From NCBI GenBank assembly GCA_964432415.1, contig CAYSNW010000018.1, positions 1 through 64,000 of the forward strand: a stretch of 64,000 nucleotides of DNA. Reading direction: 5' to 3'. The notes under the pieces were generated by a model. It worked only from the letters and a program-made list of their open reading frames with translations. It did not search any database and was not told the origin of the DNA. Positions within the stretch are counted from its first letter, which is position 1. The number at the start of each line of letters is the position of its first letter. The position numbers were made by a program, and so were the translations under genes. Origin of the DNA: JAFECT01 sp964432415. Lineage in GTDB: Bacteria; Pseudomonadota; Alphaproteobacteria; Caulobacterales; Caulobacteraceae. Positions 17,638 through 25,653 of this stretch are shown piece after piece.

Positions 17638-18948
17638 ATGCGTCTCGCGCTGAATATCCGCCCGACCGAGGCCCTCGCCGCCGTCCTGGCCGCCGCCCTG
17701 GTCTTCGGCGCGCACCTGGCCTACGGCGCCAACAGCATGGCCGCGGGCCTGGCCCTGGCCGCCGCCGAGGGCGGGATGCTCATCCTGTTCCTGGCCCTGC
17801 CCTGGGTGCGCGAGGCGCTCGCCCGCAGCGGGTCGATCGTCCCGGCCGCCTGGGCCTACGCCCTGGTCATCGCCGCCGCGCTCTGGACCCTGACCCCCTT
17901 CGGCCCGGGCGGACCCAATCCGGCCTGGTCCTACGTCAACGCGCCGGCCGCCATCACCATCGACCGGCTGGCCACCAGCGTCGAGATCGTCAAGCTGCTG
18001 GGCTTGGCGGCCATCTTCCTTTGCGGCTTCGCGCTCGGATCGTCCGACGAGCGGGGGCGCTGGACCCTGAACCTGGTGCTGGCCGCCGGCGGCGCCTACG
18101 CGCTCTACGGCCTGATCCGCTACGCGAGCGGGGCCGAATGGACCGGGACGGGCCGTCTGTCGGTGATGTTCGGCAGCGCCAACAGCGCCGGCGCCCTGAT
18201 GGGGGTCATGACGGTGATCGCCATGGGCATGGCCTTTGCGGCCGAGCGGCGCCAGGCCGAAGGCGGCGGCTTCAGCCGCTTCCTGGCCGGCGGACCCTAC
18301 TGGGCACTGACTCTGCTGTTCGCCGCCTGCCTGATGCTCACCGCCTCGCGCGGGGCGGCGATCGCCACCGCCGGCGCCATCCTGGCCTTCTTCGCGCTCG
18401 AAGCCTGGGCCGGCCGGGTGCGGGTCAGGGCCATGGTGTTCACAGGAGTGGCGGCGGGCCTGCTGCTGCTGGTGCAGGGCTCGGGGCTGATCGCCCGGCT
18501 GGGCGGCGCGGCCGCCGGGGCCAAGGAACGGGCCTATCTTTTGTCCGAGCACTGGAAGGTTTTCCAGGAGGCGCCGATCCTGGGCTACGGCCTGGGCAGC
18601 TTCGACACCGTCAACAAGCTGCATCTGGACCGGGCCAACTACGCCATGGCCTGGGCGGACCGCGCGGCCCACAACGTCTATGTGCAGTGGTTCGAGGAGG
18701 CGGGCCTGGTGGGCGCCCTGCCCATGTTTGCCTGCATCGGCCTGATCCTGTGGGGAACCGTACGCGGCGTGGGCCGGCGGCGGCGCACCACCACCCAGAT
18801 CCGCGGCCTTATCGCGGCCAACCTGGTGCTGCTGATCCACGGCTGGAGCGACTACGCGCTTCAGGTCCCCTCGATCACCGCCTTCTGGTCGCTGCTGCTG
18901 GGCCTGCAGCTGGGCCTGGCCAACGCCTCGACCGCGCGCAAGGACTAG
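17638..18948 (+). CDS. O-antigen ligase/Wzy-family membrane protein
   Basis: 436 aa, polytopic, with about ten hydrophobic segments. A larger periplasmic-type loop at about 300-345 contains the Wzy_C family signature (AHNVYVQWFEEAGLVG), which resembles the HNxxLQxxxExGxxG motif of O-antigen ligases and polymerases. Family members either polymerise repeat units or transfer glycans to an acceptor. It follows the Wzc-like kinase by 80 bases. A second candidate polymerase lies at 37741, so which of the two is Wzy and which acts as a ligase cannot be settled from sequence. Its TAG stop overlaps the opposite-strand stop of tviB on the palindrome CTAG. Confidence 0.85.
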   Translation: MRLALNIRPTEALAAVLAAALVFGAHLAYGANSMAAGLALAAAEGGMLILFLALPWVREALARSGSIVPAAWAYALVIAAALWTLTPFGPGGPNPAWSYVNAPAAITIDRLATSVEIVKLLGLAAIFLCGFALGSSDERGRWTLNLVLAAGGAYALYGLIRYASGAEWTGTGRLSVMFGSANSAGALMGVMTVIAMGMAFAAERRQAEGGGFSRFLAGGPYWALTLLFAACLMLTASRGAAIATAGAILAFFALEAWAGRVRVRAMVFTGVAAGLLLLVQGSGLIARLGGAAAGAKERAYLLSEHWKVFQEAPILGYGLGSFDTVNKLHLDRANYAMAWADRAAHNVYVQWFEEAGLVGALPMFACIGLILWGTVRGVGRRRRTTTQIRGLIAANLVLLIHGWSDYALQVPSITAFWSLLLGLQLGLANASTARKD

Positions 18949-20234
18949 AGTCTCAGGTCCGCCGTCCCCTGGGGCAGCACGCCCTTGACGTCGGAGATCA
19001 CCGAGTCCGGCTTGCCGAAGGCGCGTATCTGGTCGGGCCCCAGCTCCTTGAAGGCCTTGTGCGCCACCGCCAGGACGATGGCGTCGTAGGCGCCCTTCTG
19101 CGGCGCCGCGATCGGGCGCAGGCCGTACTCATGCTCGGCCTCGTCGGCGTCGACCCAGGGGTCGTAGACCTCGACCTCGGCGTTGAAGTCCTTCAGCTCG
19201 TGGACGATGTCGATCACCCGCGAATTGCGGATGTCGGGGCAGTTCTCCTTGAAGGCCAGGCCCATCACCAGGATGCGCGAGCCGGCGACGTGGATGCGCC
19301 GCTTGGTCATGGCCTTGGCCAGCTGGTTGGCGACGTGGGCGCCCATGCCGTCGTTGATCCGCCGGCCCGACAGGATCACCTGGGGCAGGTAGCCGAGGGC
19401 CTCGGACTTGTAGGTCAGGTAGTAGGGATCGACCCCGATGCAGTGGCCGCCGACGAGGCCGGGGCGGAAGTTCAGGAAGTTCCACTTGGTGCCAGCGGCC
19501 GCCAGCACCTCGAGCGTATCGATGCCCATGCGGCCGAAGATCACCGACAGCTCGTTGACCAGGGCGATGTTCAGGTCGCGCTGGGTGTTCTCGATCACCT
19601 TGGCGGCCTCGGCGACCCGGATCGAGGAGGCCTTGTGGGTGCCGGCCGGCACGATGGCGCCGTAGAGGGCGTCGACGAAATCGGCGATGGCCGGGGTCGA
19701 GCCGGCAGTGACCTTCACGATGGTCGAGAGCCGGTGTTCGCGGTCGCCCGGGTTGGCGCGCTCGGGACTGTAGCCGGCGAAGAAGTCCTGATTGAAGGTC
19801 AGGCCCGAGACCTGTTCCAGCACCGGGACGCAGTCCTCCTCGGTGGCGCCGGGGTAGACGGTGGATTCATAGACCACCACGTCGCCGGGCTTCAGCGCCC
19901 GGCCGACCATACGGCTGGCCGAAAGCAGGGCGCCAAGATCGGGGCGCTTCTGGGCGTCGATGGGGGTGGGCACGGTGATGACGAAGACGTTGCAGGCCTT
20001 CAGCTCCGCCTCGTCGGAGGAGAAGCTCAGGCGCTCGGCGGCCGCCAGCTCGGCGGGCTCCACCTCGAGCGTGCGGTCCTTGCCCGATTTCAGCTCGGCG
20101 ACCCGCTCGCGATTGATGTCGAAGCCCAGGGTGTCGAAACGGGCGGCGAAGGCCACCGCCAGGGGCAGGCCGACGTAGCCCAGGCCGAGCACCGCGATGC
20201 GGACCGGCGAACCCGAGGGATGATCTGGCATCAT
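18945..20234 (-). CDS. tviB: UDP-N-acetylhexosamine 6-dehydrogenase (TviB/WbpO-like)
   Basis: 429 aa from ATG 20234. An in-frame TTG at 20246 is less likely. The enzyme oxidises C6 of UDP-GlcNAc (or GalNAc) to the uronic acid with two NAD+. The N-terminal Rossmann motif is GLGYVGLPLA. VPTPI, YESTVYPGATEEDCVP, YSPERANPGD and VIENTQRDLNIALVNEL follow. The active-site segment GGHCIGVDPYYL contains the catalytic Cys. The pattern NTQRDLNIALVNEL plus KWNFLNFRPGLVGGHC closely matches the TviB branch as I recall it, rather than UDP-glucose dehydrogenase. It lies downstream of a small membrane protein gene on the same strand. No TviC-type C4 epimerase is seen in the window. Confidence 0.93.
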   Translation of the reverse strand: MMPDHPSGSPVRIAVLGLGYVGLPLAVAFAARFDTLGFDINRERVAELKSGKDRTLEVEPAELAAAERLSFSSDEAELKACNVFVITVPTPIDAQKRPDLGALLSASRMVGRALKPGDVVVYESTVYPGATEEDCVPVLEQVSGLTFNQDFFAGYSPERANPGDREHRLSTIVKVTAGSTPAIADFVDALYGAIVPAGTHKASSIRVAEAAKVIENTQRDLNIALVNELSVIFGRMGIDTLEVLAAAGTKWNFLNFRPGLVGGHCIGVDPYYLTYKSEALGYLPQVILSGRRINDGMGAHVANQLAKAMTKRRIHVAGSRILVMGLAFKENCPDIRNSRVIDIVHELKDFNAEVEVYDPWVDADEAEHEYGLRPIAAPQKGAYDAIVLAVAHKAFKELGPDQIRAFGKPDSVISDVKGVLPQGTADLRL

Positions 20235-20321
20235 GGAAGTCCGCAACCCCGCTCGCGCGCCGCAATCCGTGGGCGGAAACTCCGCCTCATCCCCGTCTCT
20301 AGCGTGGCAAAAGCCCGGAGC

Positions 20322-20753
20322 CTAGTTCGATCCACCGAGTTTGGCGGCGCCGGCCGCGCCCGGTTCGGCCGCCTTGCGGGTCTTGCGGCTCCGGCTCATC
20401 GCCGCCTGGGCGACCCCGACCAGCACCAGGCCCCCGACCAGGAACACCGCCAGGCTGCCCAGCACCATGGCCACCAGGTTGGATCCGGCCGCCGTGGGCG
20501 ACTCCGGAGGCGTCAGCTTGCCGATCTCGACCAGAAGGCCGGCTATGACGATGCCGAGCCAGAGCAGCCACGGATTGGTCCTGGGAAAGGCGCCCCAGGC
20601 CAGCAACATCATCGCGAAGAAGGCGGCGAACAGCTCGACCCGGTTCCAGGGCGAGGCGAGGGTCACGCCCAACATCGGACGGCCGACATCGCTGAACAGG
20701 GCCCAAAGGACCGCGGCGGCGAACCCGATCCTGAAGAGCATGATCCGGGACAT
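20322..20753 (-). CDS. Small four-helix membrane protein (VanZ-like)
   Basis: 143 aa from ATG 20753, which has AGGA spaced four bases upstream; an in-frame TTG at 20774 is less likely. Four hydrophobic segments (about 5-22, 36-54, 62-79, 92-115) precede a basic Ala/Gly-rich tail. The layout and the loop between helices resemble VanZ-like proteins, which occur in polysaccharide and teichoic-acid loci without a defined activity. It lies 87 bases upstream of tviB on the same strand and is probably co-transcribed. It is divergent from the FkbM methyltransferase gene. Confidence 0.65.
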   Translation of the reverse strand: MSRIMLFRIGFAAAVLWALFSDVGRPMLGVTLASPWNRVELFAAFFAMMLLAWGAFPRTNPWLLWLGIVIAGLLVEIGKLTPPESPTAAGSNLVAMVLGSLAVFLVGGLVLVGVAQAAMSRSRKTRKAAEPGAAGAAKLGGSN

Positions 20754-20799
20754 CGATCCTGCGGCTCCTCTCAACGCCCGAGGCCAGCCCTCAAGCCCT

Positions 20800-20820
20800 A
20801 ACGGGTTTAACGAACGGGTT
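20800..20820. promoter_or_regulatory. Direct repeat AACGGGTT in the divergent tviB-operon/FkbM promoter region
   Basis: Two exact copies of AACGGGTT (20800-20807 and 20813-20820) are spaced 13 bases start to start. They lie in the 130-base gap between two divergent genes, so they could be a regulator half-site pair. No regulator is recognised. Confidence 0.3.
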
Positions 20821-20883
20821 CAATGTTATCCGGCGCTTGGCCTGCCGCTAGGCGCTCCTGCGCCCAGGCGATATAGCCATGGT

Positions 20884-21690
20884 ATGCGCAAGCTCGACCT
20901 CGCCTTGAATCTGGGGGAACGCCTCGTGGGGCGCCGCGGCCTGTGGCGCCTGGGCCGGGCGATCTACGCCTACGGCCGCTCGGAGACCGCCAACGCCATG
21001 CAGACCAACGGCGAGCGGGCGCTGGTGGCGGGCCTGCTGCGCGCCGTCCCCGATCCGGTGGTGTTCGACGTCGGCGCCAATCTCGGCCTGTGGTCGAAGA
21101 TGGCCCTGGCGGAAGGCGCGCGGCGGATCACCGCCTTCGAGCCGGTCCCCGCGATCCGGGCCAATCTCGAGGGGCTGCCGATCACGATCGAGGCGCTGGC
21201 GGTTGCGGACCAGGTGGGGACCGCACGCTTTGTGGTGCGCGGGGCCAGCGCGGGCAGCAACTCCCTGTTCGCCGGCCAGTCGGACGGGGAGGTGATCGAG
21301 GTCGCCACCACCACGGTCGCAGCCTATGCCGAGGCCCACGGGATCGACGCCATCGACCTGTTGAAGATCGACGTGGAGGGCTTCGACCTGTTTGCGCTCA
21401 GGGGCGCCCTGCCGCTCTTCGAAGCGGGGCGGATCGGTGTGGCTCAGTTCGAATACAATTGCCGCTGGATCGAGACTCGCAGCTTCCTCAAGGACGTCTT
21501 CGACCTGGCCGCAGGCCTGCCGCGTTATCGCCTGGGCAAGCTGACGCCGGACGGGATCATCCTGTTCGAGGCCTGGCACTACGAGCTGGAGCGCTGGTTC
21601 GAGGCCAACTACGTGCTGGTCCGCGACGACCTGATCGCACCTCTGGGCGCTCGCACCGTCAAGCTGGACGAGCACAACACCTTCGGCTGA
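20884..21690 (+). CDS. FkbM family SAM-dependent methyltransferase
   Basis: 268 aa. The frame is open upstream, but that stretch lies antisense to the VanZ-like gene, and homology begins near ATG 20884. Motif I is VFDVGANLGLWSK at about residue 58, and AFEPVPA follows. LLKIDVEGFDLFALRGA near 160 is the FkbM hallmark. Members O-methylate sugars or polyketides; here the polysaccharide repeat unit is the likely substrate (inference). It is a single plus-strand gene between minus-strand genes, convergent with wecB with four bases between their stops. Confidence 0.88.
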   Translation: MRKLDLALNLGERLVGRRGLWRLGRAIYAYGRSETANAMQTNGERALVAGLLRAVPDPVVFDVGANLGLWSKMALAEGARRITAFEPVPAIRANLEGLPITIEALAVADQVGTARFVVRGASAGSNSLFAGQSDGEVIEVATTTVAAYAEAHGIDAIDLLKIDVEGFDLFALRGALPLFEAGRIGVAQFEYNCRWIETRSFLKDVFDLAAGLPRYRLGKLTPDGIILFEAWHYELERWFEANYVLVRDDLIAPLGARTVKLDEHNTFG

Positions 21691-21694
21691 GACC

Positions 21695-22795
21695 TCAAAG
21701 TCCCGCGATCACGTCCACGATGCGTTCGGCCGCGCGGCCGTCCCAGAACTCGGGGCGTCGGACCTGGCTGCGGTCGAGGCCGGAAGCCGCCTTCACAGCC
21801 TTGAGAATGCCCTCGCGGCTGGTCCCCGCCAGATGGTTCGTGCCTTCTTCGATGGTGATCGGCCGCTCGGTGTTCTCGCGCAGGGTCACGCAGGGCACGC
21901 CCAGGATGGTGGTCTCCTCCTGCAGGCCGCCGGAGTCGGTCAGCACCAGGCGCGCGCCCTGGTTCAGGCTGAGAAATTCGATGTAGCCCAGCGGCTCGAC
22001 CAGAAAGATACCCGGCCGCGAGGGCGAGTCCGAAAACCGGTCCGACAGGCCGAAGGCCTCGATGCGGGCGCGGGTGCGCGGATGGATCGGGAAGATGATC
22101 GGCAGATCCGGCACGGCCTCCAGGATCGCGTCCAGGATGGAGGCCAGCTGAGCGGGTTCCTCTACGTTGGAGGGACGATGCAGGGTCAGGGTGGCGTAGG
22201 CCCCGGAATTCAGACCCAGGGTCGCGGCGAAGTTCGCCGCCTTCGCCGCCTCCAGATGCCGCATCAGCGAGTCGATCATGACATTGCCGACGAAGTGGAT
22301 GCGCTCCTCCGGCACCGCCTCGCGGCGCAGCTGTTCGCTGGCCAGGCGATCGGTGGTGAACAGGTGGTCGGCGATGGCGTCGGTGCAGAGGCGGTTGATC
22401 TCCTCCGGCATGGCGCGGTCGAAGGAGCGCAGGCCGGCCTCGACATGGGCGACACGCAGGTCCAGCTTGCGGCCCGTCAGCGTCGCGGCGAGCGTCGAGT
22501 TGACGTCGCCGACCACGATGATCAGGTCGGGTTGGACCTGCTTCAACACCGGCTCGATGCGGACCATCACCGCGGCGGTCTGTTCCGCGTGGCTGCCGGA
22601 GCCGACCTCCAGGTTGAAGTCCGGCTCGGGGATTTCCAGGTCGCGGAAGAAGCTGTCGCTCATCTTCGCGTCGTAGTGCTGGCCGGTGTGGACCAGCACG
22701 TGCTCGAAGCCGGCCGGATGGCGGCCCAGCGCCCGGACGATCGGCGCGACCTTCATGAAGTTGGGGCGCGCGCCCGCCACGCTCAGGATCCGCAT
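21695..22795 (-). CDS. wecB: UDP-N-acetylglucosamine 2-epimerase (non-hydrolysing)
   Basis: 366 aa, normal length. It interconverts UDP-GlcNAc and UDP-ManNAc. Diagnostic segments are GARPNFMKVAPI at the N-terminus, HTGQHYD, GDVNSTLA, HVEAGLRS, MPEEINR, TLHRPSNVEE and LTDSGGLQEE. These carry the catalytic Asp, Glu and His residues known for this family. The ATG is at 22795, and the preceding gene's TGA overlaps it by one base, so it is translationally coupled. It is the last gene of the minus-strand operon beginning at 30531. Together with a 6-dehydrogenase it can supply an N-acetyl-mannosaminuronic acid precursor. Confidence 0.95.
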   Translation of the reverse strand: MRILSVAGARPNFMKVAPIVRALGRHPAGFEHVLVHTGQHYDAKMSDSFFRDLEIPEPDFNLEVGSGSHAEQTAAVMVRIEPVLKQVQPDLIIVVGDVNSTLAATLTGRKLDLRVAHVEAGLRSFDRAMPEEINRLCTDAIADHLFTTDRLASEQLRREAVPEERIHFVGNVMIDSLMRHLEAAKAANFAATLGLNSGAYATLTLHRPSNVEEPAQLASILDAILEAVPDLPIIFPIHPRTRARIEAFGLSDRFSDSPSRPGIFLVEPLGYIEFLSLNQGARLVLTDSGGLQEETTILGVPCVTLRENTERPITIEEGTNHLAGTSREGILKAVKAASGLDRSQVRRPEFWDGRAAERIVDVIAGL

Positions 22796-24036
22796 CAGGC
22801 CGACTTCCCTCTCCGCTCCGCCACCCCTTCCAGCACCGAGAGCATGTCGCGGGCGAGGTAGGACCGGTCATAGCGGCCAGCGGCCGCCTGCGCACGCGTG
22901 GAAAGCTCGGCGCGCAGTTCCGGATCGCCGGAGAGGCGCAAGATTCCCGCGACCAGGGCGTCAACGTCCTCGGGCGTGAACAGCAGGCCGGCGCCCTCGG
23001 CGACCACGATATCGGCGGACTCACCCTCGACCCCGTGCAGCACCGGCAGGCCCATGGCCATGCACTCGAACAGCTTGGACGGGATGACGGTGGTGAACAG
23101 CTCGGTGCGCTTCAGGTGGATGATCGAGACGTCCAGCAGCGACCAGTAGCGGGCGACCTGATCCTTGGGCACGGAGTCGACGAAGACGACGGTGTCCAGG
23201 CCCATGGTCTCGGCCTGGGCCTTCAGCCGCGCCTTGGCCGCGCCGTCGCCCAGCATCAGGAAACGCACCTCGCGCCCCTCCGGATTCGCCCGGAGCTGGT
23301 GGGCGGCTTCGAGCAGGGTCTCCAGCGCATGGGCCATGCCGTGGGTGCCGACGTAGCCAACCACGAACTTTCCGGTCAGGCCGTGCCGGTCGGCGAGATC
23401 GGGGTCGCGGACCATGGGCTGGAAGCGCCCCAGGTCGGCGCCATTGGTCACCACATGGATCTTGGCGCCGTCTATGCCGCGTCCGATCAGATTGTCGCGG
23501 AAGGAGCGGGTCACCGACACCACCGCGGCCGCCTTGCGGTAGAGGTAGAGCTCCAGCTTCTCCAGCCAGTCGAGCGCCGCGGCGTTCTTCATGGCCCCCA
23601 CCGCCCGGATCGACTCGGGCCAGAGGTCGCGCAGTTCGAAGACGTAGGGACGGTTCTTCATCAGCGAGACCACGCGGCCGGCGCAGGCGGTGAAGAACTG
23701 GGGCGACGTGGCCACGATCACATCGACATCGCGCACGCCAGGCGCGGCGAAGATGGCGCTGACCATGTAGCTGACGTAGTCCAGGGTGCGCTTGAGGAAG
23801 CCCTCGTTGGCGCTGATGTAGGACCACACCCGCACCACCTCGATACCATCGACCGTCTCGGTATGACGCCGGTTGCGGTAGCCCTCGAACACCTTGCCGG
23901 TCGGAAAGTTCGGCGCGCAGGTGATCACCGTCACCCGGTGACCGGCCCGGACCCACTCGCGGCAGTGCTCATAGGTGCGCGAGGCGGGCGCATTGACCTC
24001 CGGCGGAAAATTGTCGCTCAGGAACAGGATGTGCAC
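22795..24036 (-). CDS. GT4 family glycosyltransferase (WbuB-like)
   Basis: 413 aa. It has the GT-B fold. The N-terminal domain begins MHILFLSDNFPPEVNAPASR, and ELRDLWPES near residue 140 is characteristic of the WbuB/FnlD-like group that adds N-acetyl-amino sugars. The C-terminal donor site has GYVGTHGMAHALE, IPSKLFECMAMGLPV and a Glu-containing VAEGAGLLF segment. It is cytosolic and membrane-associated, extending the lipid-linked repeat unit. It lies six bases after the heparinase-like gene and overlaps wecB by one base. The sugar added is not deducible. Confidence 0.9.
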   Translation of the reverse strand: MHILFLSDNFPPEVNAPASRTYEHCREWVRAGHRVTVITCAPNFPTGKVFEGYRNRRHTETVDGIEVVRVWSYISANEGFLKRTLDYVSYMVSAIFAAPGVRDVDVIVATSPQFFTACAGRVVSLMKNRPYVFELRDLWPESIRAVGAMKNAAALDWLEKLELYLYRKAAAVVSVTRSFRDNLIGRGIDGAKIHVVTNGADLGRFQPMVRDPDLADRHGLTGKFVVGYVGTHGMAHALETLLEAAHQLRANPEGREVRFLMLGDGAAKARLKAQAETMGLDTVVFVDSVPKDQVARYWSLLDVSIIHLKRTELFTTVIPSKLFECMAMGLPVLHGVEGESADIVVAEGAGLLFTPEDVDALVAGILRLSGDPELRAELSTRAQAAAGRYDRSYLARDMLSVLEGVAERRGKSA

Positions 24037-24042
24037 GGCGCG

Positions 24043-25653
24043 CTACCAGGCCAAGTCGATGGTGAAGCCGGACGGCGCCGGAGCGGCGACGAGCGCCTGG
24101 GTCTTGAGCCTTAGACCAAATTCCGGCGCCCAATGCGACGCCTCGACGCGCACCGGGTGGGAGGCTCGCCAGGCGATGACGCGGCCCCCTGGCGTGGTCA
24201 GGCCGCCGCTGAGGCCGCCTTCGTCCACGCGTGCGGCGACGCCCCGCCCCAGATGCAGCCGCGCGACGGCCGCCCCGGCGCCGTCGATCTCGTCATGGAC
24301 TCGCAGGACGCCGTCGCCGAGCGCCCAGCGGCGGCGATGTAGGGGACGGCCCGGCAGCCAGCGATAGCCGTCGTGGGCGGCCTCGACGATCAGTTCGGTC
24401 TCCGCTTCCTCAAATCGCCGCTCGACGATGCGGGCTCGCCGGCCGACCCGGAAACCACTCCACACCTCGGAGGAATTCAGCTCGGCGATCTCGATCGTGG
24501 AATGGGCGGCGGTCGAGCGTTCGGCCTCCCGCTCGGGGCTCGTTCCGTAGACGGAGGTTCCGCCATTGACCACGATCCGCTCCGCGCCCAGCGACCATTC
24601 GAAGGACAGGGTGTCGGCGTGGGCGTGGCCGGGCAGGTAGTCGGGGCCGATGGGGGCGGCGTCGACCAGCACCACAGCCTCACCGCACTGGAGCCGTGCA
24701 TAGCCGGAGGCCTTAAGATCGGTGATCCCGTCGGCGGGATCGGCGATGTCGATCAGCCCGAGCCGCGCCGCATAGGCCTCCAGCTCGGCGGGCTCGGCGG
24801 CGATGGCGAAGGCGGCGTCGTTGAAGAAGCCGATCCGCTCGTCGCCCAGGCACATGGCCTTCAGCCAGGCGCGCATGGCGTCCGCGGTCGGGATCAGGTC
24901 GGCCAGCACCGGGGCGCCGGAGAGGTCGTAGGCCTGGGTCAGGTTGATCAGGTCCAGCAGGTCCTCGAGGATGATCGCATGGTACATGGGCGAGCGCTCG
25001 AAATGCCCGCCGTCGGCCAGCACCTGCTCGGGAAGCTGGTCGCGATAGAGGCTGAGGCCCTTGCCCAGCCACCGCTCCGCCTCCGGTCCCGCGAAGAAGA
25101 CCCCGGCGAAAACCAGCGCCTTGGCGTTGGCCAGCAGGTGGTTGCCCAGCAGGTGGGTCTCCAGCCGCCGTTCCAGCCAGCGGGCCTGGACCGCAAGGCT
25201 GGCCAGGGCCTCGGGGGCCGCCCGGCCCTCCCCCAGCATCCACTTGATCCAGTTCACGACGCGCAACGAGACGGGGTAGGGCTCCCACCCCGTGCCCCGG
25301 CCCGGCGGGTTTTCGGCGATCCAACGGCTGACCAGGGCCCCGCCGCGCGCGCCCCGCGCCGCCTTGTCCTCGGCCAGCAGGCCATCGAAATAGTGCAGGT
25401 TGTAGAGCCAGAGCTTCGCGCGATCCGGGCTCTCCCAGGCGATGGGTCCTTCCTCGTTGAGGAAGCGAACCCGATCCCCCGCCAGCAGGGTCTTGGGCTT
25501 GGGAACCGGGGGCAGGAAGGGCGCTGCGCGGGGACGCAAGGCCGGCGGGGGCGACAGGTCGGGCCGCGGTTTGGCCAGCCGAAAAGCGATCCGTCCCCAG
25601 ATCTGCTGAGGCTTCAGGTAGGCCAGGGTGCGCAGCAGCCGCGGCGCGTCCAT
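24043..25653 (-). CDS. Heparinase II/III family protein (alginate lyase-like)
   Basis: 536 aa. An N-terminal alpha/alpha-toroid region (about 60-330) contains LWLYNLHYFD, WEPYPVSLRVVNWIKW, ETHLLGNHLLANAKAL and GGHFERSPMYH. A C-terminal beta-sandwich (about 335-536) has GHAHADTLSFEW and STAAHSTIEI. These His/Tyr-rich motifs are those of heparinase II/III lyases. No signal peptide is seen, which is unusual for a secreted lyase but normal for the copies found in surface-glycan loci. It overlaps the upstream oxidoreductase by one base. It may trim or modify uronate-containing glycan or act as an epimerase; this is inference. It accompanies the bi-domain oxidoreductase gene as a unit. Confidence 0.88.
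   Translation of the reverse strand: MDAPRLLRTLAYLKPQQIWGRIAFRLAKPRPDLSPPPALRPRAAPFLPPVPKPKTLLAGDRVRFLNEEGPIAWESPDRAKLWLYNLHYFDGLLAEDKAARGARGGALVSRWIAENPPGRGTGWEPYPVSLRVVNWIKWMLGEGRAAPEALASLAVQARWLERRLETHLLGNHLLANAKALVFAGVFFAGPEAERWLGKGLSLYRDQLPEQVLADGGHFERSPMYHAIILEDLLDLINLTQAYDLSGAPVLADLIPTADAMRAWLKAMCLGDERIGFFNDAAFAIAAEPAELEAYAARLGLIDIADPADGITDLKASGYARLQCGEAVVLVDAAPIGPDYLPGHAHADTLSFEWSLGAERIVVNGGTSVYGTSPEREAERSTAAHSTIEIAELNSSEVWSGFRVGRRARIVERRFEEAETELIVEAAHDGYRWLPGRPLHRRRWALGDGVLRVHDEIDGAGAAVARLHLGRGVAARVDEGGLSGGLTTPGGRVIAWRASHPVRVEASHWAPEFGLRLKTQALVAAPAPSGFTIDLAW

Noticed and set aside
20235..20246. TTG start four codons upstream of the tviB ATG
   Set aside because: No Shine-Dalgarno supports the TTG, and two ATGs follow immediately with the expected short lead before the Rossmann motif.
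17448..20801. A 1,117-codon plus-strand open frame
   Set aside because: It crosses the polymerase gene out of frame and runs antisense to tviB; both real genes have clear family motifs.
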